Below are positions 25,661 to 34,482 of a DNA stretch of 64,000 nucleotides, one piece after another. The notes beneath the pieces are model-generated. The model was given only the letters and a program-made list of their open reading frames with translations, was not told the origin of the DNA and did no database searches. How positions within the stretch are numbered: the stretch's first letter is position 1; each line of letters opens with the position of its first letter. The translations under genes and the position numbers were made by a program. This stretch comes from Candidatus Puniceispirillum sp. (GTDB taxonomy: Bacteria; Pseudomonadota; Alphaproteobacteria; Caedimonadales; UBA1908), in assembly GCA_013822015.1 (NCBI GenBank), contig PNJU01000011.1:33765-97764 (forward strand), in the 5' to 3' direction.

Positions 25661-25783
25661 GGTACTGACTTGCGGCGCGCAACGTGGCCATGCTCGCAAT
25701 CTTTTTTATTATCTGATATTATAAAAATGTACCGTATGGACATGTATCGATCATTTCTGTAAGATATCATAAAAATTGGTACA
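25661..25783. promoter_or_regulatory. Possible operator sites (GGTAC motifs) before the XRE gene
   Basis: Three GGTAC-centred sites occur: ACGGTACTGACT (25659-25670), the inverted GTACCGT (25729-25735) and TTGGTACAGTCA (25776-25787). The last two form a TGTACC/GGTACA inverted pair about 44 bp apart in AT-rich promoter-like DNA. They may be binding sites for the adjacent regulator. This is a pattern observation only. Confidence 0.35.
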
Positions 25784-25817
25784 GTCAACGGTTTTTGGAT
25801 AATTTTTTAGGAATAAC

Positions 25818-26249
25818 ATGTCTGCAAATTTAGCCTCTAATATCAAGCGCTTACTCGATGAAAGTCGACTTTCTGTTATGGGCCTTGAGAAAAAAGCGGG
25901 ATTAAAAACAAATGCCGTAAGGAATATCCTGAGTGGTCACACAAAAAAGCCTAGTGCTGAAACGGTGCTTGCCATCTCCAGGGCATTGGGATGCAGCCTA
26001 AGCCAAATCATCGAGGATGACCGAGAGCACCAAAGCGCCCTCGAGGAAATGGGATTTGAGAACGTTCCGCTTTTTAAAAGCACCGTTTTGTATTTTCTAG
26101 ATTTTTATGAAAAAAACGCGCTCATTGCGACAAATACCGTTTTCATCGAGTCTATTCATCACATTTACAAGTATCTGTCGGATAACAACAAAGGCCAGTT
26201 CGACGAACGCTTCGCAGACTGGTTCCTCAGCCGTCAGCTCCCTCTCTAG
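25818..26249 (+). CDS. XRE-family regulator of the second signalling module
   Basis: The protein is 143 aa. The HTH unit (about 5-68: LSVMGLEKKAGLKTNAVRNILSGHTKKPSAETV) is closely similar to repeats 1 and 3 of the three-HTH regulator at 4799 and to the protein at 5731. A short helical C-terminal domain ends FADWFLSRQLPL, corresponding to FLEWVVEKV / FILWLLERV in the relatives. It is divergent from the LuxI-like gene and convergent with the kinase-like gene. Confidence 0.82.
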   Translation: MSANLASNIKRLLDESRLSVMGLEKKAGLKTNAVRNILSGHTKKPSAETVLAISRALGCSLSQIIEDDREHQSALEEMGFENVPLFKSTVLYFLDFYEKNALIATNTVFIESIHHIYKYLSDNNKGQFDERFADWFLSRQLPL

Positions 26250-26270
26250 GACTTTTGGGCGCCCAAAGCG

Positions 26271-27806
26271 CTACGCGAAAAGGGGCACAACATTTCCTTG
26301 GTGGGAAGCCGCCTCTTGCTGGCCTGCGCCCCCATCATGAAACGTCAGGATATGCTGCACGTCCCGCCTCTCCCATGAAATGCCAAGCTTCTCTCTGAGC
26401 GTATCGACGCTTCTTTGGGACAAGCGTGAGGCACCAACCACGATGCCTTTCTCTAAAAAGACCACATGGCCACTGACATGCTCACCCTGCACCTCAACAG
26501 ATAAGGACGCATCTTTTCCTAGTGTACGCGCCACGTGAACACTGGCACCCTTGAAACAGCTCCCAAGAACATCCTTGAAAAAACAGAGCATGAAAATCTG
26601 CATTGCTTTTTCATCTCCGGAAATCGAAAAGTCACAAAGAGATGCATCCAGAGAAAGTGACGCCTTGGCCCGCAACAAATCTGGCTCAAGGACCTCTTTG
26701 ATTTGGGCAAGCAGTGACCCCATATTGATGGGGGCAACCTGGTTTGGCTCTACCTCACCAGCCTGGAGCTGTTTTGCTGTGTACATGAGCGCCTCAAGGA
26801 GCTCCCCATGATCAAGCACGCCCGTCCCGTGCTGGTCGCTGCTCAGCAGTGTGGCAAGGGCAAGCAGCTTATCAATGTGTTGCGCTTTGCGCTCCTCAAT
26901 AAAGGCGGAAAGCCCCTTTTCAAAGGCAGCCTTGCGTCTTTGCATGTTTTTTTGGGCTTGGCCGTCACCCAGCTCTTGCGTAAGGCGTGCACATTTTTCC
27001 TGTACATGGGAAAGTTCCTGGGTCACGGACTCAAGCTGATCTTGTTTAAAGCGCCTTGCACGCAGCAAAGCACTCCCATAAGCAATAGAAAACAAGGTAA
27101 ACAAGCCTAAGATACATGAAAAGAAAACCGCACTTTGGGGGAGGCATTTTCTCAAAAACGCATGCCAAAAGGTCGCACCTGTTCTTGAATAGTCATAGTC
27201 TTGGGTAGGCCCGTGCAAGGGCCCACCCTTTCGCGGGTAAAGCTCGCCCACCCCCAAAAAGTGAGCCAGATTCTCAAGGGGCACATCTATAACAAATGAC
27301 GCGTCTTTGAGACGCAAAGGAGCCGTCATCCTCAAGGCGTCTTTTTGATGAGCCAGCTCCCCATCCTTCGGTGCAATGTGCTCAGAAAAAGAAAAATCTC
27401 TTGGCAGAAAGGGCGATGATTGACTTAAGGAAAAGAGATTTGGATGGGCGTCATGGGCCTCAATCCCCTTGGCCATAAATTCAACATGGTGACCAAGCTG
27501 TTGAAGGCGAGTGCTCCACAAGCGCTCTACACGCCCCTCTTCTGCTACCCGCGCCTTATGTGCACTTTGCGCATGCATCACAAGGCTTGCCCCCATGCAA
27601 ATGACAAAAGCAGCAGTGACAACGCCCAAAAGCGTTTTGAAACGGAAAGGTATAACGTACTGAAAAAGAACCCGTAACCCTCGCAGTTGCGCGCGCCCAT
27701 GATGAAGCCATGTCGCGCTCGAGGTCGTTTTTGAAAATTGAGGGCGATTGCAGTTCTTCTCATAAGAGATGATTTCCTCAGCACTCCCCTTTACTACCGG
27801 CTTCAT
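26271..27806 (-). CDS. Membrane histidine-kinase-like protein with degenerate ATPase domain
   Basis: The protein is about 511 aa. Topology: a membrane helix at about 58-78, a periplasmic region of about 145 aa, a second helix at about 224-248, a coiled coil (about 250-310), then a cytoplasmic part resembling a kinase core. No clear H-box is seen, and the ATP-binding part lacks the conserved Asn pair (GDEKAMQIFMLCFFKDVLG in that position) and the DxGxG box. This cytoplasmic half aligns with the soluble protein at 6207-6875. It may be a receptor that signals without phosphorylation, with the periplasmic region sensing a small molecule. Its start is uncertain: 27839 is also in frame, while the ATG at 27806 has GGGA upstream. 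It faces the XRE gene with a 21-bp gap. Confidence 0.62.
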   Translation of the reverse strand: MKPVVKGSAEEIISYEKNCNRPQFSKTTSSATWLHHGRAQLRGLRVLFQYVIPFRFKTLLGVVTAAFVICMGASLVMHAQSAHKARVAEEGRVERLWSTRLQQLGHHVEFMAKGIEAHDAHPNLFSLSQSSPFLPRDFSFSEHIAPKDGELAHQKDALRMTAPLRLKDASFVIDVPLENLAHFLGVGELYPRKGGPLHGPTQDYDYSRTGATFWHAFLRKCLPQSAVFFSCILGLFTLFSIAYGSALLRARRFKQDQLESVTQELSHVQEKCARLTQELGDGQAQKNMQRRKAAFEKGLSAFIEERKAQHIDKLLALATLLSSDQHGTGVLDHGELLEALMYTAKQLQAGEVEPNQVAPINMGSLLAQIKEVLEPDLLRAKASLSLDASLCDFSISGDEKAMQIFMLCFFKDVLGSCFKGASVHVARTLGKDASLSVEVQGEHVSGHVVFLEKGIVVGASRLSQRSVDTLREKLGISWERRDVQHILTFHDGGAGQQEAASHQGNVVPLFA

Positions 27807-28088
27807 TATGAATTCCCAAAGGCCTGTTCGTATTTTCATCTGTATACCAAGTATGAGACCCCCAAGTCAATAAAAGGGACAAAAATTGGCACCACCTAAT
27901 ATTTGCCAAAAAATTTAGTAAATTAGGCTACTTGCTATCTTGGAGGGAATAACGTCAGGCGCGGTGAACGTCTGACGTGGTCAGGGAAAACGTATACCCC
28001 AAGAATGCCCCCCTGAGTTTTATGTGTTATTATAGAGAAATAATAACGTTTAAAAAATACACATGTACATTTTACAGGGGAAAGGCAC

Positions 28089-28523
28089 ATGACAAAAGAA
28101 AGAGCACCTCACGCCAGTCTGTACGCCCGACTTGGCGCGCTTTGTTATATAGCTTGGGGCGTTTTTCATGTGAAGGTGGCATGGGACATCGCCAAACTTG
28201 GCCTAGCGCAATCGGGCATTACCCAGGGAAGACTTTACCAACTGTCGGCGTATATGCTGACCATCTCGTTGTTTGTGATTGTGGTCGCGCTGTGGCGTAA
28301 CTGGAAAAACGACAAGATGGGCTTTTGGCTTAACATGTGTGTTGCAGGTTGGGCCGACGCAATTTGGGTATGCGTTGTGGTTATCCCCGGCTATGTTGAC
28401 GCCGTGCACGGCCTTGTGCCACCCGCAGTTTTTGTGCTCGGCCTCATATTCACCACATGCGCAATCAGAAAAAAAACGCGCCTGGAGGGGCCACATCAAC
28501 CGATCCTCCCAAAGGAGGATTGA
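28089..28523 (+). CDS. Small integral membrane protein, unknown
   Basis: The protein is 144 aa with four predicted membrane helices (about 13-30, 52-70, 80-100 and 108-128) and a basic C-terminus. AGGGGAAAGGCAC precedes the ATG. It resembles conserved hypothetical four-helix proteins of proteobacteria, but no function is known to me. The 250 bp upstream contain a short inverted repeat CGTCAG/CTGACG near 27,950 and probably its promoter. Confidence 0.65.
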   Translation: MTKERAPHASLYARLGALCYIAWGVFHVKVAWDIAKLGLAQSGITQGRLYQLSAYMLTISLFVIVVALWRNWKNDKMGFWLNMCVAGWADAIWVCVVVIPGYVDAVHGLVPPAVFVLGLIFTTCAIRKKTRLEGPHQPILPKED

Positions 28524-28592
28524 ATAATTGAATAACAGTCAGGCGTCCAGCGGCGTCACGTCAGCGTTGCTCACGCCTCACGCTGTGGGCGA

Positions 28593-29348
28593 TTACCCAA
28601 AATCCCGCTCAAGCGCTGTCAAAAAATGGCCGATTCTGTCACTTGCTGGGTGCGTAAAAAACTCCCCGGGAGGTGCGCACGCGAGTATTTGCCCCTGATC
28701 CATGAAGATCATTTTATCTGCAAAGGCCCGCGCGAAGGTCATCTCGTGGGTCACACACACCATGGTCATCCCTTCCCCCGCCATGGCAAGCATGACCGAT
28801 AAAACTTCATGGATCATTTCCGGGTCCAGGGCGGACGTTGGCTCATCCAGGATCATAACCTGGGGCTGCATGCACAAGGAGCGCGCAATGGCCACACGCT
28901 GTTGCTGCCCACCCGACAGCTGTGCTGGGTACTTATCCTCAAACCCAGGCATATGGACACGGGCGAGGAAGTGGCGCGCCGTGTCTTGGGCTTCTTTGCG
29001 CGCCTTCTTTTGAACCAGGACAGGGGACAAGCAAAGATTGTCCATCACCGTCATGTGAGGGTACAAATTGAATTGCTGAAACACAATGCCGACATTTGTT
29101 GGCACAACCCCTTCTATAAAGGACCCAGGCTCCAGCAAAGTACCCGCAATATAAACGCGCCCTTCCTGAAATGGCTCCAGCCCCACCAGAGAGCGCACCA
29201 GCGTTGATTTGCCGGATCCCGATGGACCACATAGGATGATTTTTTCGCCCTGAGCGATGTCTAGGTTGATATGAGCCAAGACCTGCGCCGCGCCAAATCT
29301 CTTGCTTAGATTTTGTACTGATACAATTGGGTGTGAGGTCTGTTGCAT
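28593..29348 (-). CDS. aapP: Amino-acid ABC transporter ATP-binding protein AapP
   Basis: This is the 251-aa ATPase of a polar amino-acid importer. Walker A GPSGSGKST, Q-loop FQQFNLYPHMTV, signature LSGGQQQRVAIARSL, Walker B VMILDEPTSALDPE and the switch His (VCVTHEM) are all present. It is the last gene of the aapJQMP operon, 15 bp after aapM. It couples ATP hydrolysis to uptake at the inner membrane. Confidence 0.95.
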   Translation of the reverse strand: MQQTSHPIVSVQNLSKRFGAAQVLAHINLDIAQGEKIILCGPSGSGKSTLVRSLVGLEPFQEGRVYIAGTLLEPGSFIEGVVPTNVGIVFQQFNLYPHMTVMDNLCLSPVLVQKKARKEAQDTARHFLARVHMPGFEDKYPAQLSGGQQQRVAIARSLCMQPQVMILDEPTSALDPEMIHEVLSVMLAMAGEGMTMVCVTHEMTFARAFADKMIFMDQGQILACAPPGEFFTHPASDRIGHFLTALERDFG

Positions 29349-29363
29349 TTATTCTTCTCTCCC

Positions 29364-30425
29364 TCAGTGGCGCCCCGGCTGCAACTCAAACCTTTGCGCA
29401 TACCGTGACGCACAAAAGCAAAAGAGCCAATAGATGAACCCTATAAACACATAGCCTTCCACGGTGGATCCGATCCAAAGGGGATTGTTGCTGGCGCTGT
29501 GCACCGCCCCTAAAAGATCAAAGAGCCCCACGACCAAAACAAGGGTCGTATCCTTAAAAAGGGCAATCCAAATGTTCATAAGCCCTGGGATGACGATGCC
29601 AAAGGCCTGGGGCAAAATAATATATATGTGTGCTCGCCAGTACCCTAAACCTAAGGTTTTGGCCGCCTCGTATTGCTCCTTGGGAATGCCTTGAAGACCG
29701 CCCCCTATGACTTCTGCAAGGTAAGCCGCTTCAAAAAGCACAACCCCAATAATGACGCGAATCAGTTTATCAATGGGTGCGTCACTGGACAAAAAGAAAG
29801 GCAGCATGACGGAGGCTACAAAGAGCACCAGGAGCAATGGAATACCGCGCCAGAACTCCACAAACACGTGGCAAAACCACCTCACGCTCACCATGTGTGA
29901 TCGACGCCCCAAGGCCAGGAGAACCGCCAAGGGTGTCGCGAGCACAATGCCCATGACGGCCACGACGAGGGTAAGGAGAAGGCCGCCCCATTGCCGGGTA
30001 TCAACGGGCAAAAGCCCAAAAAGCCCCCCACGCAGCAAGATCCCCACCATGATGGGGTAAAGCGTTAAAATGATGAGAAACAGTTTCCCTTTGTGCTTGA
30101 AGTCTTTGAAGAAGAACGGGCTTACAAATAATAAAAGGAGCAGGACACACGTCCAAATACGCCACATTTCTGCACGAGGGTAAAACCCCACCATGGCATA
30201 GGTGCAGTTCTCTTTGATAAAGACCCAACACGCCCCGCCAGCACGGCAACTGGCGCGTGTCGTCCCCACAAATGTTGCCTTCTCAAACGCCCACTCAAAA
30301 AATGGGGGCACTGTCTGTATTAAGATCCACAGACAAAGGAGTGTGAGCACGCCATTCAAGGGCGTTGAAAAGAGGTTCCTGCGCACCCAAAAAAAGATCT
30401 GCGTGGGGCGTCCTGCCTGCCGCAT
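29364..30425 (-). CDS. aapM: Amino-acid ABC transporter permease AapM
   Basis: The 353-aa permease is of the HisM/AapM type, with the long N-terminal extension typical of Aap systems and the EAA loop (EAAKTLGLGYWRAHIYIILPQA). About eight hydrophobic segments are visible. The start overlaps the stop of aapQ by 1 bp. It forms the membrane channel with AapQ. Confidence 0.93.
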   Translation of the reverse strand: MRQAGRPTQIFFWVRRNLFSTPLNGVLTLLCLWILIQTVPPFFEWAFEKATFVGTTRASCRAGGACWVFIKENCTYAMVGFYPRAEMWRIWTCVLLLLLFVSPFFFKDFKHKGKLFLIILTLYPIMVGILLRGGLFGLLPVDTRQWGGLLLTLVVAVMGIVLATPLAVLLALGRRSHMVSVRWFCHVFVEFWRGIPLLLVLFVASVMLPFFLSSDAPIDKLIRVIIGVVLFEAAYLAEVIGGGLQGIPKEQYEAAKTLGLGYWRAHIYIILPQAFGIVIPGLMNIWIALFKDTTLVLVVGLFDLLGAVHSASNNPLWIGSTVEGYVFIGFIYWLFCFCASRYAQRFELQPGRH

Positions 30426-31534
30426 TACACGATCCTCCTATTGTACCACCCCATGAAGGCTGAGATCATCAGGCTAATGGTGAGATAAACGGCAATGGTC
30501 ATGGCAACGACTTCAATGGCTTGCCCCGTCTGATTCAAAACCGTGCCCGCAAACACGTTCATCAGATCAGGATAGGCAATGGCCGTCCCAAGGGATGAGT
30601 TTTTGAACACATTTAAGTACTGCACGGACAGTTGCGGCACCATAACCTTCATCCCCTGGGGAATGACAATGTAGCGCTGGATTTGCCAGGGGGAGAGACC
30701 AAGGGCTCGCGCCGCCTCCCTTTGTCCTTGGGGGACACTCATGAGGCCAGATCTGACAACCTCCGCCACAAAGGACGCCGTGTAAAGACTTAAGGCAACA
30801 ACAAGGGCCACACATTCGGGGATAATGTCGATCCCCCCTTCAAAATTAAATCCCTGCAGGAGAGGGCGCTCCCACTGAACAAAGAAAATACTATAGACCG
30901 TGAGAAGCGCCGTGATCCCTGCCCCCAAAGCAATCCGTTTCACTGCAGCAATTTTTCGGGTGATGCACAGGAAAGATAGGATTGCCACGCCCCCAAAGAC
31001 AACAAGCCAATGTACGGCGTCCATATGGGGACTTGGCACAAACAGACCTCTGTTGTTTAAAAAAAACGTATCCCCAATGGCAAAACTCTGCCTCACAGGC
31101 GGCAAGTTCCTTAACACCCCAAAATACCAAAAGAAAATCTGCAGGAGGAGAGGTATATTGCGCACAACTTCAACGTAGGTTGTCGCCAGTGTGGCCACAA
31201 GCCAGTTACGAGAAAGCCGTGCGATGCCCACTAAGAACCCGACAATGGTACAAAGGACAAGGCTGAGACACGACACAATAAATGTGTTGCACAGCCCCAC
31301 CAGAAAGGCCCGAAAATAGGTGGAAGACTCCGAATATGCGATGGGCGTGCTGATGATGGCAAACCCAGCGCTCTCGTTGAGGAATTGAAAGCCGGACAGA
31401 ATATGGTGACGCCTCAAATTGTCAGCGACATTGTCAAAAATGTGCACAAGGCCATACACCACAAGACCAAGAAAAGCCACCTGTACAGCAATTGACTTTA
31501 TGCGTGCGAAGTGGCCTCCCCTGGCGTGTTGCAT
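30425..31534 (-). CDS. aapQ: Amino-acid ABC transporter permease AapQ
   Basis: The 369-aa permease has the EAA loop (EAARALGLSPWQIQRYIVIP) and the large loop between the first helices seen in AapQ. It follows aapJ by 9 bp and overlaps aapM. It pairs with AapM in the general L-amino-acid transporter. Confidence 0.93.
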   Translation of the reverse strand: MQHARGGHFARIKSIAVQVAFLGLVVYGLVHIFDNVADNLRRHHILSGFQFLNESAGFAIISTPIAYSESSTYFRAFLVGLCNTFIVSCLSLVLCTIVGFLVGIARLSRNWLVATLATTYVEVVRNIPLLLQIFFWYFGVLRNLPPVRQSFAIGDTFFLNNRGLFVPSPHMDAVHWLVVFGGVAILSFLCITRKIAAVKRIALGAGITALLTVYSIFFVQWERPLLQGFNFEGGIDIIPECVALVVALSLYTASFVAEVVRSGLMSVPQGQREAARALGLSPWQIQRYIVIPQGMKVMVPQLSVQYLNVFKNSSLGTAIAYPDLMNVFAGTVLNQTGQAIEVVAMTIAVYLTISLMISAFMGWYNRRIV

Positions 31535-31543
31535 AGTGATCTT

Positions 31544-32560
31544 TTACCGGAATGGCGGCGCGTACATGAGCCCGCCCTGCTTCCATCCGGCATTCATCCC
31601 CCTTGGCAGATTAATGGGTGATCCTGTCCCCACATTGCGCTCAAAGCTCTCTGCGTAGTTGCCCACCTGTTTCAAAATACGGTATGCCCATCCATTTTCG
31701 ATGGTCAACTGCGTGGCAAAATCAGCCTCTCCCAGAAGCCTTTTGATCTCCGGATTGGTCGAGGTTTTTTTGAGTTCATCAATGTTTTTGCTACTCACAC
31801 CTAGTTCTTCACCCAGCAGCATCACGTTAAACGCCCATTGCACAATTTCAAACCACTGATCATCCCCCTGGCGCACGGCTGGAGACAAGGGCTCCTTGGA
31901 GATGGTGTCGGGCAACAGCACATGATCAAAGGGATTTTTAAGGATGAAGCGCTGACCTGCTAAAGCGGATCTATCCGCCGATAACACATCGCAGCGTCCT
32001 GCGTCATAGGCCGCCATGGTCTCCTTGATGTCTGAAAAGGTCAGGATTTTATAAGTCATTTTGTTTGTGCGAAAGAAATCCGCCACGTTGAGCTCGGTTG
32101 TTGTGCCTGCGTTCACACAAAGGGTGGCGCCGTTCAGGTCTTTGACCGAGTGTATACTTTGAGATTTTCGCACCATGAAGCCTTGACCATCGTAGTAAAC
32201 CACCGCCGTAAAGCGAAGCCCCATGGTCAGGGCGCGGTCAGCCGTCCATGTGGTGTTACGCGCCAAAAGGTCAATTTCACCGGACTGAAGTGCTGTAAAT
32301 CTCTCCTTGGCTGAAAGGGGACGGAACTTTGTTTTATTTGCATCTCCCAGGACCGCCGCAGCTACCGCACGGCACGCATCCACATCAAGACCTCGCCATT
32401 GGCCGCTCCCATCGGGCGCAGAAAAACCAGGAACGCCTTGGCTGACCCCGCACTCCACATAACCTTGCTTCTTGACTTTGTCCAAGACGTCTCCCGCTGA
32501 CACGGGTGCGCCCCAGCACAGCGTCCAAGCAAAAAACAGTATGGCATTGATTGTTTTCAT
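31544..32560 (-). CDS. aapJ: Amino-acid ABC transporter substrate-binding protein AapJ
   Basis: The 338-aa periplasmic binding protein has a signal peptide (MKTINAILFFAWTLCWGAPVSAG) and the family fold: GYVECGVSQGVPGFSAPDGS, GLDVDACRAVAAAVLGD and LLARNTTWTADRAL. The ATG at 32560 is best placed after AGGGGA; a TTG at 32575 is in frame but unlikely. First gene of the aapJQMP operon. Broad L-amino-acid uptake fits a nutrient-scavenging life. Confidence 0.94.
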   Translation of the reverse strand: MKTINAILFFAWTLCWGAPVSAGDVLDKVKKQGYVECGVSQGVPGFSAPDGSGQWRGLDVDACRAVAAAVLGDANKTKFRPLSAKERFTALQSGEIDLLARNTTWTADRALTMGLRFTAVVYYDGQGFMVRKSQSIHSVKDLNGATLCVNAGTTTELNVADFFRTNKMTYKILTFSDIKETMAAYDAGRCDVLSADRSALAGQRFILKNPFDHVLLPDTISKEPLSPAVRQGDDQWFEIVQWAFNVMLLGEELGVSSKNIDELKKTSTNPEIKRLLGEADFATQLTIENGWAYRILKQVGNYAESFERNVGTGSPINLPRGMNAGWKQGGLMYAPPFR

Positions 32561-32652
32561 CATATTCCCCTGCAAATCCCCACAAAAAAACCAACCCCTT
32601 TATACCCTGGGCCTATTAATAAAATATTAACGTTCTCTCAAGAGGCGCAGAG

Positions 32653-33819
32653 TTAAGTCGCCGCGCGCAGGGTGATGTGGGTAATTTCGGCACGCGTCCC
32701 AAGGCGCATGGGCGGACCCCAGTAGCCTGTACCGGGGCTTACATAAAGCTGAAAATCACCGTCCAGATACGTGAAGAACCCTTCCACCACGGGCTGTTGA
32801 AGGCGCACGAGATAACTAAAGGGCCAAATCTGACCGCCGTGGGTATGCCCTGAGAGCTGTAGATCAACACCCTTCTCCATGGCCTCATGCATGGCCAGGG
32901 GTTGGTGGGCCAATAGGATAAGGGGCTTTTCGTTGTCACGTCCCTCAAGGGCCGCACCCAAGTCATGCCCCTTGCCTGGAAAATGGGCGCTTGACCAATC
33001 ATCAACACCTGCAATGTCCAGGGCGTGGCCATCCACACTCAGGGTGACCCGCTCATTGCGCAGCACCCGCACGTCCAAGCTTTGGATGTGGTCGCACCAC
33101 GCGTCAACCCCGGAGTAATATTCGTGGTTGCCCGTGACAAAGTAGGCACCGTGCGTGGCTTTTAAATCGCCCAAGGGTGCCACATGGGTGGAAAGCTCCG
33201 ACACCGCACCGTCTACCAAATCACCCGTCACAGCAATAATATCTGCCTCCAAAGCATTCACCTGATCCACCACACGGCGCAGCCACGCCCCCCCAAGCAT
33301 GGGCCCCACATGTAAATCGGTGATTTGGACAAGACGCAGGCCATCCAGGGAGGGGGGGAGCTTCTTTAAAGTCACGTCAAAGGAGCGCACATAAGCGGGT
33401 CGCATCCCGTTCCATAGGGCGTAAAGGCTAAGCGCCCCCACCAAACTCAGTGCCGCAAGGCCAAAATCATTTTGTAGGCCGGAGGACGGTGCAGAGCCCG
33501 TCACTGCCCCCACGATATTCAGGGTAAGCCACATAAGATCTGCCGCCAAAAAACCCGTCAAAAGCAAAAGACTGAGCCCCATCCAAGGATAGGTCATCCA
33601 AGAAATGAGGGACGCAGGGCGCCGGGGCAAGAGATGACTTAAGGGGAGTGCGACCACGACCAAAAGGGTCACACCCACAAAGCCCCAGGCCAGTGCTGCA
33701 CTTTGGAAAGGATCAGGCTGAAGATAATACGCAATGCGTGCATAGAGATAAAAATGGGTCACCCCTAAAATCAGAGCGAAGATTGCCACAAAGATAATCA
33801 AAGACCTCAAGCTTGCCAT
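32653..33819 (-). CDS. Membrane metallophosphoesterase
   Basis: The protein is about 388 aa. Four N-terminal membrane helices (to about 145) are followed by a calcineurin-like phosphoesterase domain with ITDLHVGPML, AVTGDLVDGA, GNHEYYSG, LLAHQPL and SGHTHGGQIWPF, a full dimetal site. It resembles the YkuE/YaeI-type membrane phosphoesterases, some of which act on lipids such as UDP-diacylglucosamine; the substrate here is unknown. The ATG at 33819 has AAGGGAAG upstream, preferred over 33855. Confidence 0.9.
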   Translation of the reverse strand: MASLRSLIIFVAIFALILGVTHFYLYARIAYYLQPDPFQSAALAWGFVGVTLLVVVALPLSHLLPRRPASLISWMTYPWMGLSLLLLTGFLAADLMWLTLNIVGAVTGSAPSSGLQNDFGLAALSLVGALSLYALWNGMRPAYVRSFDVTLKKLPPSLDGLRLVQITDLHVGPMLGGAWLRRVVDQVNALEADIIAVTGDLVDGAVSELSTHVAPLGDLKATHGAYFVTGNHEYYSGVDAWCDHIQSLDVRVLRNERVTLSVDGHALDIAGVDDWSSAHFPGKGHDLGAALEGRDNEKPLILLAHQPLAMHEAMEKGVDLQLSGHTHGGQIWPFSYLVRLQQPVVEGFFTYLDGDFQLYVSPGTGYWGPPMRLGTRAEITHITLRAAT

Positions 33820-33974
33820 GGACGCTTCCCTTTCATGCACACCTTGACTATTCATTTTTTTGGATCACACCGCAAGAGATAACGCTTGGCACTTTGCATT
33901 TGATTGCGCGGCGCTGATTTTGGGTATAAACACATAAAAAATGCGCACAAAACCTCGTAAAGGATCAGGGATCC

Positions 33975-34424
33975 ATGGCAGAAAAAATATACCACTTGGG
34001 CGCGAAAGCGCTTCTAGGCAACGGGCGCGGCCAATTCTTGGTTTTGAAAGTCAACCAAGCACACTTTAAGGGTCCCAAAGGCCATGACTACTGGGACATT
34101 CCTGGAGGAAGGGTTTTAGACGGCGATACCATTGAAGAGACGCTCCTGCGCGAAGTTGCAGAAGAAACGGGCCTCTCGTCCCTCGTGTCTTGCACCCCCT
34201 TGGATACAGTTGTCTCGCCCATTGAGATTCCTTTAGGTGACGGACGCACGGCAGGGCTTGTTTTGACCATTTATACTTGTGAGACGCCGCAGCACCACGC
34301 AGACATTCGCCTGAGCGCGGAACACACAGCCTTTGCGTGGGTCTCAAAGGATGAAGCTGCAGAGCTTTTGGCGCATAAGTACCCGGCCTCTTTCACCGAG
34401 AAAGTGCGCGCCCTTCGCCCGTAA
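33975..34424 (+). CDS. NUDIX hydrolase
   Basis: The protein is 149 aa with a complete NUDIX box (GGRVLDGDTIEETLLREVAEETGL region at about 45-68; REVAEE residues present). It hydrolyses nucleoside diphosphate derivatives; the substrate cannot be predicted. It is monocistronic, convergent with the gene at 34483. Confidence 0.92.
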   Translation: MAEKIYHLGAKALLGNGRGQFLVLKVNQAHFKGPKGHDYWDIPGGRVLDGDTIEETLLREVAEETGLSSLVSCTPLDTVVSPIEIPLGDGRTAGLVLTIYTCETPQHHADIRLSAEHTAFAWVSKDEAAELLAHKYPASFTEKVRALRP

Positions 34425-34482
34425 TGCGGGAAGGGCCCGTGATCGCCTTGGTGACTTCGCATCTCACCCTGTGTGAAAGACA

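Noticed and set aside
27840-28088. Search for a second tRNA fragment that would put the second signalling module inside the element
   Set aside because: No tRNA-like sequence matching 22889-22937 was found to the right of the module.
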